Numbered from the stretch's first letter, positions 7,190 to 15,279 are shown. The stretch is DNA of 49,489 nt from Balneolia bacterium (GCA_022565795.1 JAIUMA010000019.1:1-49489); one strand, 5' to 3'. The notes: a model not told the origin generated them from the sequence alone. Numbers and translations are program-made.

Positions 7190-8683
7190 ATGGTTACCAG
7201 CGCAAAAACGCTTGGCGCATTACGAGACTCCGGATGGACTTCAAAATCGGTAAAGGAAGAGCTCAGGATCAATCTCATCCGGTATATGAAAGAAGGCACG
7301 GAGGTTTTCGAGGGTATCAAAGGATATGAAAAGACGGTTCTCCCGCAAATACAGCACGCGCTTTTATCAAAACACGATTTTATTCTTCTGGGACTGCGGG
7401 GACAGGCTAAAACTAAGATGATCCGCCTCTTGCCGCGTCTGCTCGACGAATATATTCCGGTTATAAAAGGTTCTGAGCTGATGGATGATCCGTTTGAACC
7501 CATCTCCAGCTTTGGAAAGAGTCTCGTTAAGGAATTAGGCGATGACACACCGATTGAGTGGATTCACCGCACGCAGCGTTTCGCCGAGAAGCTGGCGACA
7601 CCGGATACCAGCGTTGCCGATCTTATCGGGGATATTGATCCGATTAAAGCTGCCACCGAAAAACGTTCTTTGGCCGATGAGCTTGTGATAAATTACGGTC
7701 TCATTCCCCGCATGAACCGCGGCATTTTTGCCATCAACGAGCTGCCTGATCTTCAGCCGCGCATACAGGTTGCGCTGCTGAACATCATGCAGGAAAGAGA
7801 TATTCAGATTCGCGGTTTCAATATTCGCATCCCGCTTGATGTGCTGATGGTGTTTTCGGCCAACCCGGAGGATTATACCAACCGTGGCAACATCATCACG
7901 CCTCTGAAAGACCGAATCGACTCGCAGATCATCACCCACTATCCGAAAACGATAGATATTGGCGTAGAGATTACGGGTCAGGAAGCATGGGCGAACCGAA
8001 ACGGGTCGGATACCGTTATTCCGAACTTCATTCGTGAGATTGTAGAGCAGGTTGCGTTTGAAGCGCGTAAGTCGGAATATGTCGATCAGAAAAGCGGCGT
8101 GTCTGCCCGAATGACCATCACCGCTATGGAGCAATTGGTATCCTCAGCCGAAAGACGCAGCATTGCAACCGGTGAGCCGCTATCCATCCGGATTTGTGAC
8201 GTGTACCACATGGTTCCGGCGCTGACCGGAAAACTCGAGCTGGTTTATGAAGGCGAGCAGGAGGGAGCGGTCAGCGTAGCCAAGGTGCTGATTGGTAAAG
8301 CCATCAATACCATCTTCAAGAAATATTTTCCTGATCCGCAGAAGAAGAAAGAAGCCAATAAGGAGTACCAGCGGATTGTGCAGTGGTTCTCGAAAGGCGG
8401 GAGCGTTGAGCTGCCTGACAGCCTGAAGCAAGCGGATTATCAAAAGCGTCTGGCTTCGGTAGACGGACTTGAGGACCTGGTGAAGAAGTACGCAAAGCCA
8501 GCCAAAGCGTCTGAGGCGTTTATATTCATGGATTTTGTACTCGACGCCATGCACCAGAACTCCATGCTTGGCCGTGATGATCTCGACGACAGCACTACCT
8601 ACTCCGACATGGTTGGCAGCATGCTGGGATCTATCGGATTCGATGAAAGCGATACCGACGACTTCGACGAATCCCGGTTTTAG
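7190..8683 (+). CDS. MoxR / Mg-chelatase subunit I-like AAA+ ATPase
   Basis: A 497-residue cytoplasmic AAA+ protein. The Walker A loop is GLRGQAKT (68-75), preceded by a helix that starts with the typical GYEKTVLPQIQHALLSKHDFILL. The Walker B region GIFAINELPDL is followed by QVALLNIMQERD, a sensor-1 strand FSANPEDYTNRG and an arginine-finger segment TPLKDRIDS, all in the order of the ChlI/MoxR branch. The C-terminal 130 residues are a helical, lysine-rich extension ending in an acidic tail rich in Asp/Glu/Ser. Members normally work with a VWA-domain partner, often encoded next door; none is here. Substrate and partner are unknown. The ATG at 7190 is preceded by an AT-rich leader without a clear Shine-Dalgarno. 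Confidence 0.82.
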   Translation: MVTSAKTLGALRDSGWTSKSVKEELRINLIRYMKEGTEVFEGIKGYEKTVLPQIQHALLSKHDFILLGLRGQAKTKMIRLLPRLLDEYIPVIKGSELMDDPFEPISSFGKSLVKELGDDTPIEWIHRTQRFAEKLATPDTSVADLIGDIDPIKAATEKRSLADELVINYGLIPRMNRGIFAINELPDLQPRIQVALLNIMQERDIQIRGFNIRIPLDVLMVFSANPEDYTNRGNIITPLKDRIDSQIITHYPKTIDIGVEITGQEAWANRNGSDTVIPNFIREIVEQVAFEARKSEYVDQKSGVSARMTITAMEQLVSSAERRSIATGEPLSIRICDVYHMVPALTGKLELVYEGEQEGAVSVAKVLIGKAINTIFKKYFPDPQKKKEANKEYQRIVQWFSKGGSVELPDSLKQADYQKRLASVDGLEDLVKKYAKPAKASEAFIFMDFVLDAMHQNSMLGRDDLDDSTTYSDMVGSMLGSIGFDESDTDDFDESRF

Positions 8684-8689
8684 AGAAGG

Positions 8690-8788
8690 AGGACGCAGAT
8701 TAGCGCAGATTAGGTCGCAGATTAACGCAAAGAAATAATTTAATACTTTGCGCTCCTTTGTGGTATAATCTGTGTTCCTTTGCGTCCT
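8690..8788. repeat. About 100-bp inverted repeat of GCAGATTA words (copy 1)
   Basis: Base arms AGGACGCA (8690-8697) and TGCGTCCT (8781-8788) and apex arms CGCAAAG (8726-8732) and CTTTGCG (8746-8752) are perfect complements. The arms between are built from repeated (C)GCAGATTA words. The element fills the gap between two convergent genes, where the hairpin could end transcription from both sides, although neither end has a clear T-run. Copy 2 is at 13254-13351 and a half copy is at 15219-15264. Confidence 0.8.
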
Positions 8789-8789
8789 A

Positions 8790-9446
8790 TCACCCTTCGA
8801 AGTTTACTTCTTTGTGGGTGCCGTCGCAGAATGGTTTGGTTGATGATGCCCCGCAGCGGCAGAGCGCCACGCCTTTATCGGATTTCCGGGGCTCCATATC
8901 ATTCGATTCCATTATGTAGCTCCCTTCCAGAATCGCGGGTCCGTTTTTCATCAGCTTTATTTTGAGTCTGCCGTTGCTATTGCCGTTTTGTGGTGACGGC
9001 AGTTTTTCGGGATTTGCCTTTGCATCGGCTTCCCATTTGATCTTTTCATGCGAATTATCACAAGCGGGCTTATTCGACGAAGCTCCGCATCTGCAGAGCG
9101 CAAAACGGGTGTCTTCCAAAACGGTATTTCCCTCATGATCCTGAACCTCAAGGTCACCGAAAAAGTAGACCGGTCCGTTGGCCGTGAGCTGAATGCGGTT
9201 TGGTGATTCCGGAGATTCGGTACGATCCGCATTCTTCAGCTCATAATGCAGCGCACCGGTAGGGCAGCGCTCGATAACGTCGGCAATTTCTCCCGCATCG
9301 GCCTTGTCGGGATCAATCCACGGTTTGCGCTTAGGATCAAAGACCCCGGGCAATCCCTTCACACATTCCGCCGCGTGAATGCAGCGCTTTATATCGTAGC
9401 TGACTTTAATATCATCATTCTGGTAGGTAAGCGTCTTGGAATCCAT
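8790..9446 (-). CDS. CDGSH iron-sulfur protein with N-terminal mono-cluster ferredoxin-like domain
   Basis: A 218-residue soluble protein with three predicted iron-sulfur centres. The N-terminus is a divergent 4Fe-4S mono-cluster domain (C22, C28 and C61 in CIHAAEC and ERCPTGAL). Two CDGSH modules follow with the 3Cys-1His ligand set: C118, C120, C129 and H133 (CRCGASSNKPACDNSH), then C196, C198, C207 and H211 (CRCGASSTKPFCDGTH). CDGSH modules bind redox-active 2Fe-2S clusters, so a role in electron transfer or cluster delivery is inferred. A Shine-Dalgarno-like AAAGGATA precedes the ATG. It is convergent with the AAA ATPase and divergent from a lipoprotein gene. Confidence 0.9.
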   Translation of the reverse strand: MDSKTLTYQNDDIKVSYDIKRCIHAAECVKGLPGVFDPKRKPWIDPDKADAGEIADVIERCPTGALHYELKNADRTESPESPNRIQLTANGPVYFFGDLEVQDHEGNTVLEDTRFALCRCGASSNKPACDNSHEKIKWEADAKANPEKLPSPQNGNSNGRLKIKLMKNGPAILEGSYIMESNDMEPRKSDKGVALCRCGASSTKPFCDGTHKEVNFEG

Positions 9447-9539
9447 GAGAGGGTATCCTTTTTATTTAATAAGCTGATTAATCGTTTGTAGTAGTGCTCC
9501 ATATTAATAGCCCGGGGCGAGGAATGCAAAAAGAACTCT

Positions 9540-9567
9540 GATATACGATATTTGATATTCGATTTAT
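9540..9567. repeat. Tandem 7-bp repeat (GATATNN x4)
   Basis: GATATAC, GATATTT, GATATTC and GATTTAT lie head to tail in the divergent gap between the CDGSH gene and the small lipoprotein gene. They are related to the tract at 6926-6946. Confidence 0.7.
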
Positions 9568-9730
9568 GATTTTTTGGGGTTCTCAGAGCTTTCCTTTGAC
9601 CAATTTGGTGATGTGACATTTTCAACTTCCCTTATATGCATAAAAGTCATTAATTTGCGGTTATGTAATTGGTCTGACAAAAATGTGCCGGTCAGCTCTT
9701 TTTTTGCACTTTATTGAGGAGGAATTCGAT

Positions 9731-10312
9731 ATGGAAATATCTCAGTTTAACCATACTTTCAAGGTATTGAGCAATATGTGCGATTCCAAAAGCCTGATGC
9801 GATTTCGGCTTTTGATGATCTGCTTCTGTACCGTAGCGCTGATTGCAGGATGCGGAGGTAACTCGGACGATAACCTGGCAACCGGTTCTTTCAGTGCTGA
9901 AATATCTGGAGCTATTGATCACAGCTTTGGCGGGATATCCGCCTATGGTGTGCAGCAGATTGGTCCACCGGTTGGTAACATCTTCGTACTGACCAACAAC
10001 TCTACCGGCAGCGGACCGGTATTTGCGGTGAATCTGAGCATGCAGACCGAATCCCTGCCGGGAACGGGTACGCATCAGATAGGAGCGGACGGCAGCACAT
10101 CCGGTGCGCAGTTCATTCGCTACAGCGGAAACAACGAGGACATGCTCCATTTTGGCTCCGTATCGGGACAAATGACCATTAACCGGACGTCCTCTGAGCG
10201 GATAGAAGGTGAGTTTAACTTCACCGGCAAAAACAGCGAGCAGCAAGAAGTGAACGTAAGCGTACGATTCAACGCCCGCTGTATTCAGGCACCCTCGGTG
10301 AGCTGTAATTGA
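9731..10312 (+). CDS. Small lipoprotein of unknown function
   Basis: A 193-residue protein whose start is fixed by a perfect AGGAGG (9717-9722) eight bases before the ATG at 9731, rather than by the longer frame beginning at 9683. An unusually long N-region is followed by a membrane-type stretch and a lipobox LIAGC at about residue 41; a second ATG at 9797 would give a normal-length signal peptide. The mature part is Gly/Ser/Thr-rich and looks beta-stranded, with ISGAIDHSFGG, GSVSGQMTINRTSSERIEGEFNFTG and a Cys pair near the end (C..PSVSC). This pattern resembles generic beta-sandwich surface lipoproteins. I do not recognise a family. Confidence 0.7.
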   Translation: MEISQFNHTFKVLSNMCDSKSLMRFRLLMICFCTVALIAGCGGNSDDNLATGSFSAEISGAIDHSFGGISAYGVQQIGPPVGNIFVLTNNSTGSGPVFAVNLSMQTESLPGTGTHQIGADGSTSGAQFIRYSGNNEDMLHFGSVSGQMTINRTSSERIEGEFNFTGKNSEQQEVNVSVRFNARCIQAPSVSCN

Positions 10313-10372
10313 TGGGATTCGGGCGTTAAACGAAACCGTGTGGTTTCTCGCGAAGACGTCAAGTCGCAAAGG

Positions 10373-10415
10373 TTTTTAAGGGTTGAGGTGTTAATCACAT
10401 CAATCATAAAAATCA
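10373..10415. repeat. 43-bp direct repeat, copy 1
   Basis: It begins TTTTTAAGGGTTGAGG and ends CATAAAAATCA, identical base for base to 10627-10669 and preceded by CGCAAAG with one extra base. The two copies lie 254 bp apart in the same orientation. A more diverged inverted relative is seen at about 101-142. Confidence 0.9.
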
Positions 10416-10535
10416 TAATTAATCAAAGTTCAGCAAAGGGGATCAAGGTGTGAAATTCAGCATGTAGTAATCCTGCACATCTTTTAATCATGAGAATCTT
10501 GTCCGCGATAGCAGGCTCGGTGGGCCTTCGGCTCC

Positions 10536-10558
10536 GCCTGCCATCCCGGCAGACAGGC
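10536..10558. repeat. GC-rich palindrome
   Basis: TGCC (10539-10542) pairs with GGCA (10548-10551) around a five-base loop, flanked by GCCTG and CAGGC. It is related in wording to the palindrome at 268-315 and lies between the two 43-bp repeats. Confidence 0.5.
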
Positions 10559-10626
10559 TCAGGCCCCGGGTGGAGTCGAAAATCGATTGCAACAGCAAAC
10601 CTGAAGGCTCAAAGGAACGCAAAGCT

Positions 10627-10669
10627 TTTTTAAGGGTTGAGGTGTTAATCACATCAATCATAAAAATCA
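10627..10669. repeat. 43-bp direct repeat, copy 2
   Basis: Identical to 10373-10415. It is followed by CAGTTCA, a word also present (inverted) in the degenerate relative at the start of the window. Confidence 0.9.
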
Positions 10670-10759
10670 CAGTTCAACGCTTCCGGAATCCTTAACCCGA
10701 TGCGGTGGTTAAGGTTGTAATAAATGTGTTCACATTTTTTATTCATTAGCCTGATCGTT

Positions 10760-12118
10760 ATGAAAACTCTGCTCTACCTTCTTTTTTTGCTCTTACTGAT
10801 CAACACCCAGAGCACCGCCGAGGCTCAGTCCAATTCGGCCCTTGTGCTCGATGGCGTTCATGTGCTTACCATGGAATCTGAAGAAATCCTGCGTAACCAA
10901 ACTATCCTTATCGAAGACGGTATTATTTCTGCGATGGGCGAACAGGGTACAGTTTCGTTTCCGGATGGCGCAGAAGTTATAGAGGGGCCGTTTTATGTGA
11001 TGCCGGGCATGGCCGAAATGCATGCGCATATTCCACCGGAGCGTCAGGGTGAGGCCTATATGCTGCAGACGCTGGCGCTGTATCTGTCGCAGGGTATCAC
11101 CACGATCCGGGGGATGCTGGGCGAGCCGGCTCATCTGGATCTGCGCGACCGGGCTGCGAATGGCGAAATTGTGAGCCCGCGGATTTTTACCTCCGGACCA
11201 TCATTCAGCGGGACCTCAGTCACCAGTCTGGAGCGCGCCAGGAATATGGTGATGGAACAGGCCGATGCCGGATATGATCTGCTCAAATTTCATCCCGGTC
11301 TGACGGTCGAAAAATTCGAGGTGATTGTTGAGGCCGCTGCGGAGGCGGAAATCGAGTTCTCCGGACACATTTCGCACGCGGTCGGGCTGGAACGAAGCCT
11401 TGCAGCCGGAAAAGGTACAATCGATCACCTTGACCGCTATATGGAGTTTTTGTCCGGTAACCCCGAAGACCGGGAGGATCCGTCAATTATTTATTTCGGG
11501 TACGATCTGGCCTATGATGCCGATGAAAGCCTTATATCCGAGGCCGTGCGCCTGACCCGCGAAGCCGGCGTCTGGAACGTGCCGACCAACACGCTGATGC
11601 ACAACGTATTCAATCCGGACCTCACGACAGACATCATGCGCGAGTGGCCCGGCATGGAGTACATGCCTGAGCAGCTGGTTAATAACTGGGCCCGTTTCGT
11701 AAATGAGCTGCGGCAGGGTGATGATTATGATGAAGAAAAAGCCCGGCGTTTTCTCGAGCTCCGGGATACGCTCACTCTTGCGCTTCATGATGGCGGAGCA
11801 GGATTATTACTCGGAGCCGACGCGCCCCAAATTTTTAACCCGCCGGGATATTCGGCCCACCGCGAGCTGAGGCTGCTGGTTGATGCCGGCCTCACGCCGT
11901 TCGAAGCCCTTCAAACCGGAACCACCAACGTGGGCGTCTATCTCAATGAAGAGGAGCTGACCGGCAAAGTTTCATCAGGCTTCCTGGCCGATCTGGTCCT
12001 CACCGAATCCAACCCGCTGGAGTCGATTCCGTTTCATGATAAGATCCTGGGCGTAGTTGCATCGGGTGTGTATTTCAGCACCGATGAACTTAAAGAGATA
12101 ATCCAGCCGGGTGAGTGA
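10760..12118 (+). CDS. Secreted amidohydrolase (imidazolonepropionase/prolidase-like)
   Basis: A metal-dependent hydrolase of 452 residues, exported by a clear signal peptide (MKTLLYLLFLLLLINTQS, cleavage near AEAQ). The amidohydrolase barrel shows VMPGMAEMHAHI with the metal-binding HxH, a lysine in DLLKFHPG that could be the carbamylated metal bridge, histidines in FSGHISHA and IDHLDRY, and the final aspartate in LLLGADAPQ. The C-terminal strand LADLVLTESNPLE is typical of the family. Substrate cannot be read from sequence; dipeptides or cyclic amides are plausible. The ATG at 10760 is chosen over 10724 because it begins the signal peptide. A second secreted amidohydrolase is at 21886-23478. 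Confidence 0.85.
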   Translation: MKTLLYLLFLLLLINTQSTAEAQSNSALVLDGVHVLTMESEEILRNQTILIEDGIISAMGEQGTVSFPDGAEVIEGPFYVMPGMAEMHAHIPPERQGEAYMLQTLALYLSQGITTIRGMLGEPAHLDLRDRAANGEIVSPRIFTSGPSFSGTSVTSLERARNMVMEQADAGYDLLKFHPGLTVEKFEVIVEAAAEAEIEFSGHISHAVGLERSLAAGKGTIDHLDRYMEFLSGNPEDREDPSIIYFGYDLAYDADESLISEAVRLTREAGVWNVPTNTLMHNVFNPDLTTDIMREWPGMEYMPEQLVNNWARFVNELRQGDDYDEEKARRFLELRDTLTLALHDGGAGLLLGADAPQIFNPPGYSAHRELRLLVDAGLTPFEALQTGTTNVGVYLNEEELTGKVSSGFLADLVLTESNPLESIPFHDKILGVVASGVYFSTDELKEIIQPGE

Positions 12119-12120
12119 GG

Positions 12121-13236
12121 TTACTCAACAAGGTCAAACGCCCCCGCATTAAAAACAACCCCATTCACCAAAAGCTCAATTTTATGCTCGCCCGGATAGT
12201 GCGTTCGGGTCGTCATTTTTTTGAGGGACACTTTTGCACTGAGCTCCGCGGTTTCTCCGGCAGATATCCGGAGCTCTTTTAGTTTGAAGACTTTGGAGTT
12301 GGCCTGACCGTTTGCCTTCACATAATGGACGCAGAAATCGACCAGCAGCTCTTCGGCTTTTGCACCGGTGTTTTTCAGGGTGAAGGTCAGCCGGACGGCA
12401 TCACCCTTTCGGGCTTCTTTTGGTTCGATCTGCGATTTCAGCAGCTCAATATTTTTCGGAGCTCCGTAGCCCAGAACGGCCAGCGCCCGCGGGTGTCCCT
12501 GCTTGATGAGCGAGCGCAGGGCGTGCCGCACAATCCACTGCCGGTCAGGGATTGCATTCTCCGACCAGCGCTCTGCCGTATCCAGCAGCACCTCCGGATT
12601 ATCCTTGCCGATGTCGTTCAGGTTATTGGCCACCGATCGTCGGACGTAAAGCGATTCATCATCTTTTAACTCTTCCAAAAGTGCAATCACCGGAGCCGGA
12701 TCCTCCTGAAAGCGCTTCAGCCTTGAACCCCATGGCAGACGGGGACGGGTGCCTTCCGAAACCAGCCGGCGCACGTGCTCGTCGGGATCACGGGTCCACT
12801 GCATCAGCCGGTCGAGCGTCTGCTTTTCGTAGCGCTCCAGAAACGGACGAATGCTGAACTCGGCGGTAAAGAGCCTGGTCAGCTCGTACTGCGCGGTCAT
12901 CGACTCCTCAAAATGATCCAGTCCGTATTTGCTCACATATTTGGTGAAGGGAAGATGCAGGAAACGATAGATCGGGCTCTCCTCATACACTTCGGAGGGC
13001 TCAACAGACGCGGCTTTCACTAAAAGGGTGATAGCATCCGGGTAGGAATCGGGCATGTATTTGTGCAGCAGCTCTGCCAGAAAATCACCCCGCTCCATCA
13101 GGCTGAGGGATTCGGGCACAGGCGTGGCATCACTCAGGAACGCATCACCCTTAAACTCCGGCCAGACGGACTTCACCATATGGCACATACTGCGCGGAAT
13201 TTTGTCACCGTAGTATGAAATGAGTGGTTCAGCCAT
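12121..13236 (-). CDS. alkC: AlkC-type DNA glycosylase with C-terminal Ig-like domain
   Basis: A 371-residue HEAT-like-repeat protein of the DNA alkylation repair superfamily, expected to excise alkylated bases; known AlkC enzymes act on N1-methyladenine and N3-methylcytosine. The core shows FLERY.KQTLDRLMQWTRDPDEHVRRLVSEG, then RPRLPWGSRLKRF and DDESLYVRRSVANNLNDIGKDNPE, the characteristic AlkC block. Residues about 270-371 form a separate beta-sandwich (RKGDAVRLTFTLKNTGAKAEELLVD, ISAGETAELSAKVSLKK) matching the Ig-like tail reported for some AlkC proteins. I start at the ATG at 13236; the longer frame to 13377 runs through an intergenic repeat. AlkC rather than AlkD is inferred from this motif set. 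Confidence 0.82.
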   Translation of the reverse strand: MAEPLISYYGDKIPRSMCHMVKSVWPEFKGDAFLSDATPVPESLSLMERGDFLAELLHKYMPDSYPDAITLLVKAASVEPSEVYEESPIYRFLHLPFTKYVSKYGLDHFEESMTAQYELTRLFTAEFSIRPFLERYEKQTLDRLMQWTRDPDEHVRRLVSEGTRPRLPWGSRLKRFQEDPAPVIALLEELKDDESLYVRRSVANNLNDIGKDNPEVLLDTAERWSENAIPDRQWIVRHALRSLIKQGHPRALAVLGYGAPKNIELLKSQIEPKEARKGDAVRLTFTLKNTGAKAEELLVDFCVHYVKANGQANSKVFKLKELRISAGETAELSAKVSLKKMTTRTHYPGEHKIELLVNGVVFNAGAFDLVE

Positions 13237-13253
13237 ATTATCTAAATCGTTAG

Positions 13254-13351
13254 AGGACGCAGATTCACGCAGATTATACCGCGGATTAACGCAAAGTGTA
13301 CTATTCTTTTTTGCGTTAATCTGCGTCGTAATCTGTGTTCCTCTGCGTCCT
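13254..13351. repeat. About 100-bp inverted repeat of GCAGATTA words (copy 2)
   Basis: Base arms AGGACGCAGA (13254-13263) and TCTGCGTCCT (13342-13351) and a 12-bp apex GATTAACGCAAA (13284-13295) with TTTGCGTTAATC (13310-13321) are perfect complements, so nearly the whole element folds into one long hairpin. It fills the gap between the gamma-glutamyltransferase stop and the AlkC start on the same strand. Confidence 0.88.
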
Positions 13352-13354
13352 AAA

Positions 13355-15094
13355 TCAAAAGCCGGCAGCCTGGCCATCGGTTCTGGACTCGGAGGCTCCG
13401 TAAAGAACGCCCGTTTCCGGATCTCTCATGATGCCCTGATAGCGGCCAAAGAATCCGCCGCCAATCTGTACCGTGTGACCTCGTGCGCGTAGTCCCCGTA
13501 CAACCTGGAAGTCGATGGATGATTCGATGAATGCTCGTCCACCGTCGGTGAGCAGATCAGACGTTGAGTCGGTGGGCTCGGTTGATCCGGCGTGATCCCA
13601 GCGAAGGGCATCACCGGCCTCCTGAATGTTCATGCCGAAGTCAATCACGTTCGTGATGATGCTCACATGGCCAATCGGCTGATAGCCACCGCCCATGTTC
13701 CCGAATGCAAACCACGGGCGACCGTCCTTCATGGCAAATCCCGGAATGATAGTGTGGAACGGACGCTTGCCAGGCTCGTACACGTTCGGATGATCCGGAT
13801 CGAGGGAAAACAGCTCGCCTCGGTTCTGAAAGCTGAATCCAGTGCCAGGAACCACAAAACCCGAACCCATGCCGCGGAAGTTGCTCTGTATGAGCGAAAC
13901 CATGTTGCCCTGCTCATCGGCAGTGGCGAGGTAGATAGTGTCTCCATCACGCAGACCGCTGATGCCCGTGGTTAGCCTGCGTGCAGCCCGGTCGCCAATC
14001 AGCTCACGGCGTTCGTCTGCATACTCTTTTGAAATCAGCCGGTCGATCGGCTGATCATAAAAATCGCTATCGGCATAGTGACGCGCACGATCTTCGAAAG
14101 CAAGCTTTTTGGCCTCAATCATAAGGTGAAGCGTCTCCTCGCTGGCGAATCCTTTTGAAGCGAGATCGTAGCCTTCAAGAATATTCAGCATCTGGAGCAC
14201 GGCTGTACCCTGATTGTTGCCGCCAATCTGGAATATGTCGTATCCGCGATAGTTGGTGCTTATCGGGTCTACCCATTCGGATCGATGCTGATCGAAATCT
14301 TCAAAACGCAGGTAGCCATCATTCTCGCGCATCCACTCGTCGATTTTCTCGGCAATTTCACCACGGTAAAACGCATCGCGTCCCTGCTCGGCAAGCAGTC
14401 GGAAGGTGTTGCCAAGATCGGGGTTACGGAATACTTCACCCTTTTCCGGTCCGTGGCCGTCGATGGCAAAGGTATCCATAAATGCCCCCGGCTGACTCCC
14501 GAGAATGCGCACGCTGCGAATCCAGGCGGCGGAAATGTCTTCAGTTACGGGAAAGCCGTTTTCAGCGTAGAATATTGGTTCTTCAAGAATGTCGTGCATG
14601 CTCATGGAGCCGAAACGCTCATGCATTTCGAACCATCCGTCCACGGCTCCCGGAACTGAAAGGGCGAGCAGGTCACGGGGAGGAATGGAGTTGGTACCAA
14701 GCTCGTCGAGTCGGGCCATGAGGTCATCGTAAGAAAGCCCGAGAGGTGAGCGCCCGCTGGCGTTCAGGCCGTAAAGCGTTTGCGACTCCTCGTGCCAGAT
14801 AAGTGCGAACAGGTCACCACCGATTCCGTTTCCGGTGGGTTCCATGAGCCCAACCGCGGCATTCGCTGCAATTGCAGCATCTATGGCATTACCGCCTTCC
14901 CGAAGCACCTGCAGTCCGACCTGCGTGGCCAGAGACTGACTCGTAGCCACCATGCCGCGTGTGGCAATGACCTCGGAGCGTGTGGCAAAGGGCTCGCCGG
15001 TTGGCCGGTCGATTTGAGCAATTGCATTATTGAAATCGAATGAGAAAAAAAGCAGCGAAGCAGCTGCAGTAAAAATCAGCTTTTTGATATCCAT
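13355..15094 (-). CDS. ggt: Gamma-glutamyltransferase
   Basis: A periplasmic or secreted Ntn hydrolase that cleaves or transfers the gamma-glutamyl group of glutathione and related peptides. It has 579 residues with a signal peptide ending near NAIAQ (about residue 27). Family landmarks are MVATSQSLATQVG, GGNAIDAAIAANA, GNGIGGD, NASGRSP, GQ-type GGNNQG and KLAFEDRARHYADSDF. The autocleavage threonine is expected at T386 in GDTIYLATADEQGN, which aligns with TTHYSVVDKDGN of E. coli; it would become the first residue of the small subunit. GNMGGGYQPIGH near the end is also typical. I chose the ATG at 15094 because it directly begins the signal peptide. Confidence 0.92.
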   Translation of the reverse strand: MDIKKLIFTAAASLLFFSFDFNNAIAQIDRPTGEPFATRSEVIATRGMVATSQSLATQVGLQVLREGGNAIDAAIAANAAVGLMEPTGNGIGGDLFALIWHEESQTLYGLNASGRSPLGLSYDDLMARLDELGTNSIPPRDLLALSVPGAVDGWFEMHERFGSMSMHDILEEPIFYAENGFPVTEDISAAWIRSVRILGSQPGAFMDTFAIDGHGPEKGEVFRNPDLGNTFRLLAEQGRDAFYRGEIAEKIDEWMRENDGYLRFEDFDQHRSEWVDPISTNYRGYDIFQIGGNNQGTAVLQMLNILEGYDLASKGFASEETLHLMIEAKKLAFEDRARHYADSDFYDQPIDRLISKEYADERRELIGDRAARRLTTGISGLRDGDTIYLATADEQGNMVSLIQSNFRGMGSGFVVPGTGFSFQNRGELFSLDPDHPNVYEPGKRPFHTIIPGFAMKDGRPWFAFGNMGGGYQPIGHVSIITNVIDFGMNIQEAGDALRWDHAGSTEPTDSTSDLLTDGGRAFIESSIDFQVVRGLRARGHTVQIGGGFFGRYQGIMRDPETGVLYGASESRTDGQAAGF

Positions 15095-15193
15095 AAGTAT
15101 GATGTTCTGTTTGGGTCTTAAAATCTTCAGATACAGAATCGTAAAACGGGATGGAAAGGACAAACGTTTTCTCGCATGCGCTCGTGATTTTAA

Positions 15194-15214
15194 ATTTTGA
15201 GTTTTGAATGTTAG
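15194..15214. repeat. Tandem 7-bp repeat (RTTTTGA-type x3)
   Basis: ATTTTGA, GTTTTGA and ATGTTAG head to tail upstream of ggt. It sits directly next to a half copy of the GCAGATTA repeat (15219-15264). Confidence 0.55.
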
Positions 15215-15218
15215 ATGG

Positions 15219-15264
15219 TTTAATCTGCGAAAATTTGGGAATTAATCTGCGGGAATCAGCGTCC
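15219..15264. repeat. Half copy of the GCAGATTA-type repeat
   Basis: TTTAATCTGCG, TTAATCTGCGGGAATC and AGCGTCC read as one arm of the inverted repeats at 8690-8788 and 13254-13351. The opposite arm is missing. Confidence 0.6.
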
Positions 15265-15279
15265 AAACCATTCAAAAAC

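Larger units (their letters stand above)
10313..10759. other. Repeat-bearing intergenic region before the amidohydrolase
   Basis: It holds no gene that I can support. It carries two perfect 43-bp direct repeats, each preceded by CGCAAAG, and a GC-rich palindrome between them. The rest is unremarkable AT-rich spacer. Confidence 0.65.

Noticed and set aside
7535-8134. 199-codon open frame on the minus strand
   Set aside because: It lies wholly inside the AAA ATPase gene, which has strong family motifs; the antisense protein has none.
9692-10369. 225-codon open frame on the minus strand
   Set aside because: It is antisense to the small lipoprotein, which has a perfect AGGAGG and a lipobox, and it shows no domain signs.
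10488-10670. 60-codon open frame across the repeats before the amidohydrolase
   Set aside because: It runs through the palindrome and 43-bp repeat; it has no ribosome-binding site or domain.
13237-13377. Longer N-terminus for AlkC
   Set aside because: The extension is translated repeat sequence; the ATG at 13236 begins the family-like protein.
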